Shown here: piece by piece, positions 1 to 11,700 of the stretch
How the letters are laid out: every line of letters begins with the position of its first letter
Numbering within the stretch: position 1 is the stretch's first letter
From: Chlorokybus atmophyticus
Lineage: Eukaryota > Streptophyta > Chlorokybophyceae > Chlorokybales > Chlorokybaceae
Reading direction: 5' to 3'
Assembly (NCBI GenBank): GCA_009103225.1
Contig: RHPI01002533.1
Coordinates: 1,617,186 to 1,681,185 of the forward strand
Length of the DNA stretch: 64,000 nucleotides
Position numbers and translations under genes: made by a program
The notes under the pieces: generated by a model
Told to the model about the DNA's origin: nothing
What the model saw: the letters and a program-made list of their open reading frames with translations, nothing else
Databases searched by the model: none

Positions 1-1584
1 GGCAAGCGCGCTGAAATGAGTTTTTGTCCAGGTTCACCTTTGATTGGGTGTATCGGGCGGGCAAAACCAATGTGGCTGACCCTTTAAGTTGCTGCCCGAC
101 ATTACGAACGGTGGTGCACGCGCAATTACTCGCGTCACGCAGCACATTGTCTCCCCATGATGAGTTTGTGCAAACTGTTGTACAGAGGTACACTCTTGAC
201 CCGTGGTTTTCTAATGCAGACAACTTACAAAAGTTTGACAAACGTGACAATCTGTATTACATGAGCAACAGGTTGGCGATCCCTGATCATGCTGAATGGC
301 GTGTAAAATGCATAGCGGATGTACACGATCCACCTTACGCTGGGCACTTTGGTAGTCGCAAGACCACTAAAACAGCGCAACAGTTGTACTGGTGGCCATC
401 GTTGCCTGCTGATGTGAAGGGTATGTGGACACGTGTGACAAATGTCAACGTCACAAACCGTTACGTCAAAAGCCCACGGGGCTACTGCGGCCGTTATCAG
501 TTCCTGACAGCAAGTGGGAAAGTGTGAGTATGGACCTTATCACTGAGCTCCCTGAGACAGCGTTGGGTCATACTGCGGTTGCAATGTTTGTGGATCGTTT
601 GACCAAAGTGGTTCACATTGTTCCTTGCCGTATGGAGATAGGCTCCCGTGATTTAGCAATGGTTTTTGTCGCGTAAGTTTAAGTTGCATGGCTTGCCTCG
701 CAACATTGTCTCTGACCGTGACCCCAGGTTTGTGGCTCAGTTTTGGAAGTCGCTATGCAACTTCCTGCAGATACAGCAGCACATGAGTACCGCTTATCAT
801 CCGCAGACGGATGGTCAGACTGAACGACCCCAATCAAGTGATCAAGGAAACCATTCGGCATTATGTGAGTCCGAATCAGTCTGATTGGGATATTAATCTT
901 TCAATGGCTGAGTTCGCGATTAACAATGCATGGCAAGAGAGCGTGCAGGAAACTCCGTTATTTTTAAATTACGGAGTGCATTCACAAAGTCCTACGGGTA
1001 TTAAGTTGCCAGCTAACGACTTGACTCGTGTGCCTGCAGCGCGCGAGATGGCTGCGGCCATGCAGGACAGGTTTGCAAAGAGCTGTCTACGCGCAGCGCA
1101 AGACAGACAAAAAGCCCAAGCTGATAAGCATCGTAGGCAGGCCGACTATGATGTGGGCAATTCGGTGCTTTTAAGCACTTAAAACATATCCATCAAGGGA
1201 GTGGGTACCCGAAAGTTTTTCCCTCGCTGGATAGGCCCCTTCAAAGTGGTTGATCGGGTCGGCACTCACTCGTATCGGTTGGAGTTACCACAATCCGTAC
1301 ATATTTATGTGAGTGTATTGAAACCGTACCGTTCAGACGGTCGGGTTCAACCTCCTCCACCCCCAGTCACAGTGGATGGCGATGATACTTTCGAGTATGA
1401 GGTAGAAACAATTCTGAGTCACCGTAAGCCCCGACGCGGACGCGCGCCGACTTACTTGGTGAAATGGAAAGGGTATGGTGTGTTCAACACCATACCCAAC
1501 ACGTGGGAACCCGAAAGGAATCTCACCAATTGCCAGAAGACTCTTCGGGCGTACTCGAGTGATGTGTCCGCACGCGGACGGTAA
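1..1584 (+). pseudogene. Ty3/gypsy chromovirus pol fragment (RNase H tail, integrase, chromodomain), broken
   Basis: This is the 3' part of a decayed LTR-retrotransposon polyprotein; the window edge cuts off the rest. In order I see the end of the RNase H region (to about 90), an H2C2 integrase zinc finger (histidines near 335-350, CDKC near 434-445), the integrase core (about 525-1000, with a SMDLI stretch and the [12 protein letters not shown] motif near 797-832), a linker and PRWIGPF-type segment (1220-1245), and a C-terminal chromodomain (about 1400-1555, YLVKWKGY). The chromodomain assigns it to the chromovirus branch. It is not functional. There is an in-frame stop at 12-14, frameshifts near 420, 665 and 830, and a stop at 1180-1182 between integrase and chromodomain. 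The final stop is at 1582-1584. Confidence 0.9.
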
Positions 1585-1694
1585 AAGGGTGCTGGCAGAC
1601 ATCTTTATCGCTTCGGCCCTGGTTCATTTCTCACTCAGGTTTTTAGTGCTCACGGTGGGGCCTTGCTAACCCTTGAATAAGGACATTGAAACCT

Positions 1695-1950
1695 AAGTGG
1701 GGGGGAATGTAACGGAGTGCTATTGCTATGCAGTTCCCCGCCCTTATTTAATGAGAAACCCCAACGGGATAAACACAGCCATTAAAGTCGTATTAGGGCC
1801 TTTATAGGCCCTAATAAGGTGTTATGTTATTTAACATCGATATCGACTTGAGACATGAGTTTTAAGTCGATAACGGCCTCATGGCGGCGCTGCTAACGCA
1901 CAGACCGCCATAGGCAGAGGATCCTTCGATCCCCTGGCTGCCAGCGGCGG
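1695..1950 (+). mobile_element. Polypurine tract and probable start of the 3' LTR
   Basis: A purine tract, AAGTGGGGGGGAA at 1695-1707, lies 110 bases after the retrotransposon stop. It is followed at once by TGTAACGG at 1708. A PPT followed by TG is the normal junction to a 3' LTR in Ty3/gypsy elements. The LTR end is not defined because the 5' LTR lies outside the window; I place it only roughly before 1950. Inside it, 1791-1800 and 1807-1816 form a 10-bp perfect hairpin. Confidence 0.7.
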
Positions 1951-2655
1951 CGGCAGCGGTGACGTGGATGTGGTTGGTGGTGTTGGGGTAGGGGATTAAA
2001 GGGGGCAGTAGCATTCCCCCCCCCTTACAGACACCCAGATTGGTTCAGCGCCAACCGCATGGAACAGACGCACGCCTAAGATATCAAACGGTGGGCGCGT
2101 GGTGGCAACAACTGGGACTACCAGGCGTGCATCATGAAGGCACGGAGCTGTGCGAAATATGTGAGAGAGGTTGGCATGGTCGTGGATCTCGAGATGCACT
2201 CGGTCATGGCGCAGGCGCGGCAGCAGTGCTGCAATGCAATGGAGACGACGGACAAGTTGCTACGGATGGATGTGCTGACAATGAGGGAGTCCAGCCCGTA
2301 CTCGAGCGATTCTGCCGTAGCCGCCAAATTGCCTTGAAGACTCCATTCGCCGACAAGCTGCCTGCCACCCTGGACAGCTGGTTGAGCAGGGAACAACTGG
2401 AGTTGGTCGACGGGCGGTGTGCTGTTCGCGTGGTACAAGTCGCGGACAAGGCGTGGACAAGTTGTCCCATCAACCATAGGAGATAAGTGCGCACTACAAG
2501 TGCGACTTTACGTGCGAGACACAAGACGTTTAAAACCGCCTCATTTTCATTTTCGCGCCTCGTACATTTGGGCGGGCCAATTGGCGGTGGCAGCGTTGGA
2601 TGCGGCAGCAACCACCATTAGCTAGGCAGGCGGCACCCGATTATCAGCTAGAGAG
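1951..2655. other. Degenerate coding-like stretch, unassigned
   Basis: On the + strand, the frame through about 2040-2340 is open apart from a stop near 2077. Its composition looks protein-like (RWARGGNNWDY near 2090-2125, then a run with many Met, Gln and Arg, ending at 2337). I do not recognise the family. The position beside a dead retrotransposon suggests a second transposon relic. 2340-2655 has no gene I can support. Confidence 0.25.
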
Positions 2656-2817
2656 ATGCCCCGTGGTCCATCTGTAGGTGCACCTCGTCGTGGAGGTCGA
2701 CGCCCAAAATCCACATTGCCCTTGGTGTTCAACCAGGCAACCGTCGCCAACCCGCAGCAGCCACTCTTGGCTAGTCAATCGCAGCAAGACCCCGCGCTAA
2801 TGCCAAGCCCATCATAA
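2656..2817 (+). CDS. Short hypothetical ORF or first exon, basic Pro/Gln-rich N-terminus
   Basis: This is a 53-codon ORF starting at ATG 2656. It opens with MPRGPSVGAPRRGGRRPK, a basic GRRPK segment resembling an AT-hook, followed by a Gln/Ser/Pro-rich tail. The upstream 100 bases are GC-rich with CGCGCC and GGCGGG motifs, which would suit a promoter. It could be the first exon of the unassigned fragments at 4340-5465 or chance. There is no family assignment. Confidence 0.2.
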   Translation: MPRGPSVGAPRRGGRRPKSTLPLVFNQATVANPQQPLLASQSQQDPALMPSPS

Positions 2818-4335
2818 CAACTCCACCTGACACCGCAGTCGCAAGGGCAAGCTAAAATGCATGCGTTCTTGATGCACTGTGCACGTTGCTTCTTGCTCAA
2901 CTTCAAACTTTGATGCTTGCTTTTTTTAAGACTAGCACAGTGACTCATTACATGCGTTCTGAATACACTGTGCGCGTTGCTTCTTGCTCATCCGTGAGGG
3001 TTGCATCTTTTGTGGCTGGGAGCATGACTCACATGGTTGTGCTTGCAGAGGGTCGATTCAAATCCCACACCCAAACACATTTGGCCGTGACGTAGCAACA
3101 TCGGCCGTCAGCAGCCCTTCCCCAAGCAACTGGAAGATTGGCAACGAGGTAAGCACTGTGTGACACTGTGACACTATGACACTGTGTGCAACGGATTGTT
3201 CTTCTGTGGACAGCATTTGCAAGATGCCATCGTTGAAATCATAAGTGCCCACTGGGTAGAAGTCACCACCTTTATCCCAAGGAGGACGCTATTCGTAGCT
3301 GTCACGCCTATAAGGCTAGCTAAAGTCATTCTCTGTTCCTTACTTATGTAAGTAAGATGAGACCGGGTGCGTTTCTCATGTCATAAGCATGTGTAGTGCT
3401 TGTGGGGTGGCTCTCACGTGGTCTGCTCTTGAGCCTATGAGGCTTTGAGTGAGATAAACTATACAAGGTATTGCATATCAGCAAGCACAGAGCTGGTCGG
3501 TACCATTGAGACATGGCCATGTGAGCCATGTGTCCGCATGTGTGAGCATATGTTTGCATGTGCATATGTCCGCATATGAGTGCATATGTGAGGATATGAG
3601 GTACGTACTAGATGTATGCATGTGTATGCATATGTGTGCATAGGGATGCATATGTATGCATGTGTGTGATGTCCTAGGCTGATATGACCAGCCAAGGACG
3701 TTCACATTGCCCAAGGGTGATGTTTGTGATGTCTAAGGCTGATATCACCAGCCAAGGACGTTCACAATGTCCGAGGCTGATGTGTGATCAGTCTTGGACA
3801 CCAAACAAGGGCTGATGTGGCAGCCCTAGACACGAGTTGTGGCCAACGCAGCCATGACAAGTCAAGTAGCCTTGGACTTGGATGTTTTAGGTCGGAGAGC
3901 AAACAGGGGGTATATGAACGGCCTCAACAAGTGTTGAAGGGGCTCAGCATGTGCATACTCGACTCTTGTGTGTGGGGTGCCTAGTTTAGTTGTTTGAGGG
4001 GCTCTCCCTCTCATCCCATGTGGGGTGTGATGCTTGTGGCAGCTCGGCACATGTGTGTGGGGTGTGCTTGAGTGTGCATGTGTGTGGGAGATGAGTAGAG
4101 AGGTTGGTGGCATCCTCTCCTTCCTTGGTGCGGTGCTGTGACTTCCCCTTCAAGGTACTGCACCGTGTGTTTAGCAAATCGCTGGTCGGGCTTTCGGCAG
4201 TAAGTCCTTGTGTCTGTGCATAAGTTTGCCAAGCCGTCCAGCAAGTAAGTGAGTGGTATCGTTACGAGAACGTCATGTGTCAAGTGCTGTGAATGCTTCA
4301 TGACCTCCCTGCACCGTGACACTAACCAACCTGCC
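2818..4335. repeat. Low-complexity and tandem-repeat region without supported genes
   Basis: It contains short TGACACTGTG-type repeats (3158-3190), a degenerate GCATATGT-type tract (about 3530-3670) and a ~61-bp tandem duplication. The duplicated unit starts at about 3664 and 3725 and carries GCTGATAT..CCAGCCAAGGACGTTCACA in both copies. 3840-4335 has short ORFs on both strands with no recognisable product. Confidence 0.6.
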
Positions 4336-4339
4336 CGTT

Positions 4340-5465
4340 ACAGGTAGTTGGCTTTGATCATGACGAGGCCGATGCGGCCAAAATCTATAAGGTGTACCAG
4401 ACGCCCAAGGAGTGCCCCTTCCACAGGAGTGTCGCCTTTTTTGAAGAAAACTTCGCAGGTCCGGTCTGAGAACGTCACTAAGATCAAGCATGTCCTTGAG
4501 AAGGAGTACAAGTGGACAATATCTAACAGCAACAAGCGCAAGTGAGTAGGGTCCTCCACCACCATGTTTGCTATGCAACACTGCCTCCTTACTCAGCCTC
4601 CATACAAACGTACGCATCTTGCCTATTGTAACCGATTCAATTACGCACATCGACGCCCCAATGGACCCCGAGACCCAAAAAGCGCAGATGCGCAACGCGC
4701 TCCGAGGTAAGTCATAGGCACTATTCTAGCCTAGTGCAGGCTCAACTTGAACTATCTACATTGTGACCAATGCCTTGTTGGTATGACTCTCGCAGACAAG
4801 TCATGACGGAAAGCTGAGGTGACCGACAATGCAAACCCGGAGCAGAGGAGATACATCCATGAATGGGGCAATCCCATAATCTGGTAACTTACTTATTTAA
4901 AATAATTTAGCAATGCTAGTCTTACACCGTTACTTTACCTGGTCGCCGGCAGCTGACAGTCAACCACCTCGAATACCTGTTGCTTACGGTGAGCACTCAG
5001 AACTGGATTATTAACAATTCTGGAATGCTGTAGCCCCAAACTACAGGCTTGCAAACGCACTGCAGCAAATAGTGGCTTTCAATGCCATCAAGACATGTCT
5101 GTAAACTACGCAGATGGAGCGCATCCTTAAAGGGCAAGGATGGAGACCCTCTCCTAGCTGCCACCATCAACACACATGAAGAGTACCTCAGCGAAATCAA
5201 CACCATGATCGTGTCAATGAAGCGGAAGATGACGCAACTGTACGCAGTCCTCCAGCCATTCACCCTTGTGAAACGCCGCACTGCATTTTGTGTTGAATAC
5301 CTGAAAGATCCCTATTGGCGCCGGTTGCAAGAGATCGCTCGTGACCCGTTCGCTCAGGCAGAAGCGGCATTGAATTGGCCGGCGCAACCGTTTAAGGAGG
5401 AGGAAGAGCAACAGCAAGCTCTGGTGTCCTCTGCGTTCCCCAGCGCGTGGTGCTTTGTTTCATGA
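4340..5465 (+). pseudogene. Unidentified fragmented multi-exon coding region
   Basis: Several + strand pieces look coding and are bounded by splice-like sites. These are 4344-4455 (VVGFDHDEADAAKIYKVYQ), a shifted frame to 4545, 4645-4705 (MDPETQKAQMRNALR followed by GTAAG), 4800-4884 and 5082-5465. The last gives 127 aa with a helical, charged middle part and a Glu/Gln-rich end, including KRKMTQLYAVLQPFTLVKRR. The frames do not join without breaks, for instance a stop or shift near 4455. I do not recognise the protein. A degenerate DNA-transposon gene is the likeliest explanation given the surroundings. Confidence 0.3.
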
Positions 5466-7430
5466 TGACGTGCAAGGCTATAATGGCAAGGAGCTGGAGC
5501 AGTTGATAGTTTGTTTAGCTAGTAGTGTACACAGCTGCAAGGCTCTTGTGACTTAGTGTTGTGCATCTCAAACCAGCTCAGTCCATCGTCATTATGCTCA
5601 TGCATGTAGCAACTTGCATCCCTATGATATACAACAGAATTGCAAGCAACGCAAATCACATAATTGAACTACAAGCCTTGGCAAGTGACTAATAGACACT
5701 GTACACACCTCAAGTACCTGTATACAACACATAACGATGCTGGCAGTCAGTGACAGTCGCGTGTAGTCATGCTGTGCAAATACATATAACGACAATTAGG
5801 CATCAGTCACCTTTAGTTGCTTGAAGAATGCCTTATCTTGTCGACAATTACCGAGTTGGTGCTTGTGAATTAGGCTCAGTCGCCTGCGCTACACTAGTGT
5901 GACACCTGCAGGTGCCTGTCACATAGGCTGAGTTACATAGGCTGAATCGCCTGCGCTGTACTGGTGTGTAACCTGCAGGTGCCTGTCACATAGGCTAAGT
6001 CACCTAAGTTGAACTGATGTGTAACTTNGGGAGGGGTTCTTTTGGAATGGATTTTTGCGAGACGGCGTTTGCGCCCAACAGTCGCGAGTGTAAATCGGGT
6101 CTTTGAGCAGAGTATAATATGTGCCGACTTTACGATTGGCTTTTGCCGCAAAGTACGCAAGTGCGCTCGTAATAACGATAGGAAGCAGATGTGCAATCTC
6201 TGCGGAATGCGCGACAACATTGTGTTCGTTGCATGGATACATCGCAATTGCATACCATAGATAAGGTAGCTCATTTTGACACGCATCATATTAAAATACA
6301 TTACGAGCTTTTACATGCAAGTTAAACTAGCAGCCTAAAGTCACGTGATAAGATGAGCTTGCATGTAATTGAAAAAATACAAATGCACCAAGTACTCAGT
6401 GACCGAATGCTTCGACATACGCATCCCTTGCAAGATGCAATCACGAGCATCAAGCAAGATGTACAACAGCATCGTATGATGCAGATGGTAAATGTTTGCC
6501 AAGACATATGATAAATATTAAATAAATTGAAAATATGACAGAACGCGCTAATGTCAAGATGAATAGCAACATAGCTGAGGGCTTCTTGCAACCGTGAGCG
6601 CCGGTTCTGGTGCAAGCCACGGAAGATGTAACATGTGCCCAACGGCATGCCACAAGCGGTAGCCCCTGCCAAGAACAACTCCAACTCACGGCTAAACAGC
6701 ACTCCTGCTGTATTTCGTACAAGAATGCATGGTGCTGCTTGATTCTTACAATTCTTCAAAGTGCTAAGTTGCACCAGCACTCAGTCAAAGTTGCTCACGT
6801 TGTCCACACGCGTTTGGCAGCTTTCTCCCCCACGTTGACACGTGCTCCAAAGGTACACATTCAACAAATGGTCTCGAATAAGCAGCAGCTGAAGCACGTC
6901 AGTAGCTTTGCCTATCCGCTGTTTCATATGTTGTAAAAGCTGATGTATGTGGCTCTCGTTAAGGGGTTGAGCCTGTCGAAGGCGCCACCCATCAGCCAAA
7001 AGCACGCGATGATATCCCTTCAGGTACTGGCGTGTCGCGTGATCCGTGGGGACAACTCGTAGACGGAGTTGTTTCGAAGATCATTGAATAAAACGAATTT
7101 GCAAACAACTGAATCATGAGTTTTTTGATTGCAACATCATTTGGATCAAACTATAGTTGTACAATGTACACAAGATTTGCGACAAGCAACTTTCAATCTG
7201 TTATGTTAACTTTTGATATAATGTGCTCACTATTCAATTAACACATAGTGTGTGTTGGTATAACATGCTGCTAATAAGGCATTCAAGTAGCACTTGCATG
7301 ACTGTGATGTGTACATAGAAGCAGCTTTGCATAGCTTTTAGCGGGGAGGCGCTCAATACGGCCAAGCTTGTGGCATGATTGTTGAGATGCAAAGGCAAGG
7401 AGCATGGCGGACAACCCATATGGTCACACA
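5466..7430. other. Intergenic, no supported gene; short tandem duplication
   Basis: I see no convincing gene. 5880-6015 holds a ~67-bp tandem repeat: CGCCTGCGCT recurs at 5881 and 5948, each followed by ACCTGCAGGTGCCTGTCACATA or a close variant. A single N at 6028 marks an unresolved base or contig join right at the end of this repeat. Confidence 0.5.
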
Positions 7431-7730
7431 TTATACGCAGGTGAGTAAGTGAGATGAGATTAACATAGCAACATGCGCAAAGCGCTCGGGGCTATCAATG
7501 TGGTCTGACACTCCAAGACCTTTCACAAAGAGTCTGTCTCTCACGCGCAAGAACTCAAAGTTATGCACGGGCAGCTGCATTACCTGCACCCACCATGGCT
7601 TGTGCACCCATTCGGGTACAACCATAATACAATTGCGTTGATGGTGCGCTACCAGGCGCACCGTCAAGGCGACCAGAGCCAGCGGAGGGAGCACCCCAGC
7701 CAAGCCTTCGGTGGCAACGCACCAGTCCAA
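7431..7730 (-). pseudogene. Possible reverse-transcriptase-derived fragment
   Basis: This is a minus-strand ORF of 99 codons. It contains PEWVHKPWWVQVMQLP followed by a charged stretch. The P-x-W-..-PWW pattern resembles the segment found in the RNase H/connection region of DIRS- and gypsy-like retroelements of algae. There are no flanking catalytic motifs, and the call rests on this short resemblance alone. Confidence 0.2.
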
Positions 7731-8591
7731 GGTAATGGCGTTGCCAGCAGCACCAGGACAGGCAGCTGCAGCAAAGATCAGCTGTGCCTTGGCGTTAACC
7801 TCTTAAGTGAAGCAATCCAAGGTTGGTTGACCCCATCTGTTGAGTGCAACTGCCATTCCTGCTGCCACAACACTTCCCACAAGTGTGCAGCTCTCCCTTA
7901 AGATACGGATCACTTGCGGAGCAGTCAGCTTGCTAAGGTTGCTCAGAGCTGGCAGTCCCCTTGTAAGGTGAGTGTTACATGAAATATGTTTGTTTCAAAT
8001 GTTGCAATACAATGGGCAACTTTTTGAATTGCTAGGCGCAGTGAACTTCACTGACGTAGACTTCACTGAGCGAAGGCTGCAGAAGTTGATGAACGAGCAC
8101 AACTTTGCGGCAACTTGCTTTCACCGTGACAAAGTCACGTGACTCCAGTATCATTGTCATCACCATACCCATTGCTTAAATTGACAATACCATACGAACC
8201 GGTACCGGCGCCTTGAAATCACTTGTTGTCCGGATGAATTAACATAGATACCAGACGCGCAGCCTGCTGCGCGTCTGGTATAGTGCAGTATGATTCCCCA
8301 GTCATACTGCAATGTACTGATCGTTTAATAACAGCACCATTACTGACCGACAGTCTAGGCAATGGTGTCGACTTGAGTTGAGGGCGAATGCCACTGTCCG
8401 TTATGTTGCTCCAGATGTCTGTTCGCTCAGTACTACTCCCCCCGCTATGTGGCGGCGGCGGCGGCGGCGACAGGCGCGAGGATGTCCTTTTGACAAAGCA
8501 GTAGTGGAAACATCATACACAAATTTGTGTAGCATAATGTCGCCCTGATCGTTCACTCTACAGCCTAGAAGCCTAGACACACACTTTGCTG

Positions 8592-8593
<2 letters not shown>
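7731..8593. other. Intergenic region upstream of the fusion gene, with two adjacent hairpins
   Basis: There is no supported gene. Two perfect inverted repeats lie next to each other. 8248-8262 pairs with 8267-8281 (15 bp, 4-nt loop CCTG), and 8285-8293 pairs with 8302-8310 (9 bp, 8-nt loop). Confidence 0.75.

Positions 8594-8671
<78 letters not shown>
8594..8671. repeat. (CA)n microsatellite in the presumed 5' UTR
   Basis: About 39 uninterrupted CA units end 34 bases before the ATG of the GH26-GT2 gene. They probably lie in its 5' UTR or core promoter. Such alternating tracts can adopt Z-DNA and vary in length. Confidence 0.9.
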
Positions 8672-8672
<1 letters not shown>

Positions 8673-8705
8673 CCATACTATTCTGTATACACACACACAT
8701 ACACC

Positions 8706-11700
8706 ATGGCTAAGATCGCGAGGTGTGCGCTACTGGCGGTAGCAATCCTCATCATCACAGCGTCGTTTGATCTTGTATGGCATCCTGTAGAAGCAGCGGC
8801 GACCTTGTCAAGCAGGCCCCTTGCGTTGCTGGAGCCGGAGTATGGCGTGTACTTTGGCGTCAACATGAACAACAGGTGCTGATCCTCGATTGTGTTCGTC
8901 GATTGGGTGTGTACGAGATTAAACGTTTCAGCAACCTGGTAGCACAATGGTTGAAACTGTAAGTTCATAAAAGTTGAGACAATCCAGCATTTGTCCACAA
9001 TGGAGTAAGTTGAGCGATTGTCTCAGTTTCAGAATTGATCTTGACCATGCCGTGCCAAATGATGCGCGCGGCATTCCTTCACAATCAACGCGTATACACA
9101 TCGTCTTGTTCTCGACCTGTTAGCTAGTACACATGTGCAGCAAGCAGGCTGAATTGCCTTGCAAGCACAAAGTGCCCGCAGTTTAGACTAAACACGTCAC
9201 CAGTCGGTCACACAGAACTTGCCACTGCCCAGCTGTCAGCTTCCGTATTGCACACGCAAGGAATAGGCAATGATCTAAGCTCAAACTGACATCAACAACC
9301 ACAAATAACACTACCACCACCACCACCACCACCACCAACCACCACCACTACTGGCAGCGTGCCATTGGATGCGTACGAGGCCCAGCTGGGGCTGACGCCA
9401 GCCGCGTACGTGATCTTCATCGAGTTCCCGCTGCAAGACAGCGACGTCGCTCTCCTCCGGGGCTTCTTCGCAAAGGTGAGAGAGTGGGTGTGTTTGCTAC
9501 CTTTGAGCAGCAGATAGTGGACCAGCGCCACCGTGAAACCCACACGCACGCACGCACACGCATAGGCACGCGTTCGCACGATGCCACGCGCGGTTGCGCA
9601 CAGGCACATACACCCGAACACGCAAAGCATCTGCACATGCGCGTGTGCGTGGCATGCACATGCACGCACGATCATGTCCGCACGCGTGTGGTGGTTTGTG
9701 GTCACGCACACGCGCACAGCACACCCACACCCACACCCACACCCACACCCACACCCACACCCACACCCACACCCACACCCACACCCACACCCACACCCAC
9801 ACTCCCCCCTCCCCAGCTCGCCCCTCTGGGCGCCCTCGCCGTCGTGACCGCCGAGCCCGTCTCCGGCCTCTCCCTCGTCTCCGAACCCGAGTGCCGTCGC
9901 CTCGGCACGGAACTCGCCGGCGCGGAGAGGGCGGGAGTCGGGGGGGTCGTGGTGAGGTTCGCGCACGAGATGAACGGGAGCTGGTATCCGTGGAGCCAGA
10001 GGCCGGGGGAGTATAGGGAGAAGTTCAGGCTACTGGCCAAGTGAGTTGGGGGGGGTGTACGATATGTGGTTGGGTGGTCGTGGTATGGATGTGGGGCTGG
10101 GGTGTGCGGGGCCAGTGTCACAACCACTGCTTTGCACAGACTGTGGGACTAGTTGTTGTTGTGCGCTCGTTTAATCGGAGCATCCTGCGACCCCGTGTTT
10201 GACTGACCGCTCGTTGGGGTTTTACTTATTAGCCCGTGGTTGTTGTTGTTGTTGCGCTCAACTTATCTTTTGTTGTTTGTGTGGCAGGGTGATCAAGGAG
10301 ATGACGTGCAGGACGGCAATGCTTTGGGCTCCCAACAACGGCGGCGGCTACCCGTTCTCGGGGGGAGTGTACGAGTGCCGAAAGGGCGAGTGCGACGACT
10401 TCAACGTAAGCATGGCAAGAAGTGGTACATGTATCAACACATCCCAACATACTCCTCCTCGTGCAGCTCCTCGACACGGACGGCGACGGCGTGTTGACCA
10501 TGGCGGATGACATGTACGAGCCGTACTACCCGGGCGACGACGCGACGGACTGGGTCGGAATGACCATCTATCACTGGGGACTCAAGTACCCGTGGGGAGA
10601 GAACCACGTGTCGGAACCGCTGCAGTTCTTCCAGATGGTGGGCGAGAGTGTGTATTTGTGCGTGGGCGTGGGCGTGTATATCTGCTCACGTGTGCATTGC
10701 GCGTGCGCCTCTGTGTGCGTAAGTGTGTGCGTGTACGCGTGCGTGTGAGCCTGCGCGCGTGGTGGCATGCGCGCGCGCGCACGCGCCTGCGTGCCTGTGA
10801 GCCTATGTGTGTGCGCGCGCGCATGTTCGTACGTGCCTACGCGTGTGTCCACACGCGTGTATATAAGTGTGCGTGTACAAGCGTTATGCCTGCTTGATTG
10901 GCGTACGTGTGCGCGTGTGCGTGCGCATGTGGGCGGATTCATATATCTCTCGTGCGTCCCCAGTTCACTGGCACCTACAACGGCAGCGACGGCGACCAGA
11001 CCGCCGTCCCGGACTTTTACGCGACGTACAGCGGCGAGGACAGCGTGCACGCCAAGCCGTTTGCCATCCCCGAGACCGGCGCCTTCTTCAACACGGAGTA
11101 TTACGGACCTGGGGACGACGAGTTCAGCATCAAACAGGCGTGGTGGATACAGGTAAGGCATTGTCGTTGCTGATGTTGCTGTTGTTGTTGTTGTTGTTGG
11201 CAGTATCATCGAGCTACAGTAAGCGACAATACTATACACGATGTTCTTGCTATTGTCGAGTTGTTGTTGTTCTGAGTATATGCAGAGTTGAGTGACTGCA
11301 TCATGATGTAACACACACCTCCTGCGTAGGTGTTCAACGTGTACGGCGACAACTCGTACGCGGTGGACATCTCGGTCCACTTCCCTCGCATCCACATGAT
11401 CAACTGGTTCGACTGGAAGAAGTCCGAGCAGGAGGCGTATGGCGGCGACATTGTCGACTGGTCAATCTCGCTTAACCCCTCAGTAAGTGACTGTGAACAT
11501 ACACACCCACTCTCTCACATATTGCTCACCTGACTCAAACTGTGTGTTGGGGTAGATTCGTGACGCGTTCAAGAGCTACATCACGCGTCCGATGGCGGAC
11601 GGCCGCACGTACGTGAAGCTACGGCCGGAGCTTAAGTGGGAGCTCGGCGCCATTGATACGTCCCTCGTGCCCAAGTCTATGAAAGTGACCAAAGGTGAGA

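Larger units (their letters stand above)
8706..11694 (+). other. GH26 hydrolase part of the fusion gene (exons 1-8)
   Basis: Exons: 8706-8875, 9358-9475, 9817-10040, 10288-10405, 10467-10637, 10964-11152, 11330-11482, 11556-11694. Residues 1-31 look like a signal peptide. The acid/base motif RFAHEMNGSWYPW places the catalytic Glu at about residue 147. MLWAPNN, WVGMTIYHWG and the nucleophile segment FAIPETG (Glu about 304) follow in the order known for GH26. LLDTDGDGVLTMADD (from 10467) has the spacing of an EF-hand-like calcium loop and lies just before YYPGDDATDW, as in several GH26 proteins. Both catalytic glutamates are present, so activity is expected. Introns here are full of CA, CCA and CCCACA repeats. 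Confidence 0.9.

Noticed and set aside
7563-7901. Plus-strand ORF of 112 codons
   Set aside because: It overlaps the minus-strand fragment with the PWW motif and shows no family pattern. There is no reason to prefer it.
8586-8882. ORF starting with a His-Thr repeat
   Set aside because: It is a translation of the CA microsatellite that runs into the true start. The signal peptide begins at ATG 8706.
9292-9966. Minus-strand ORF of 224 codons opposite the GH26 exons
   Set aside because: It is a shadow of the GH26 exons and the CCCACA repeat read in reverse (long GC dipeptide run). The opposite strand has catalytic motifs and consistent splice phases.
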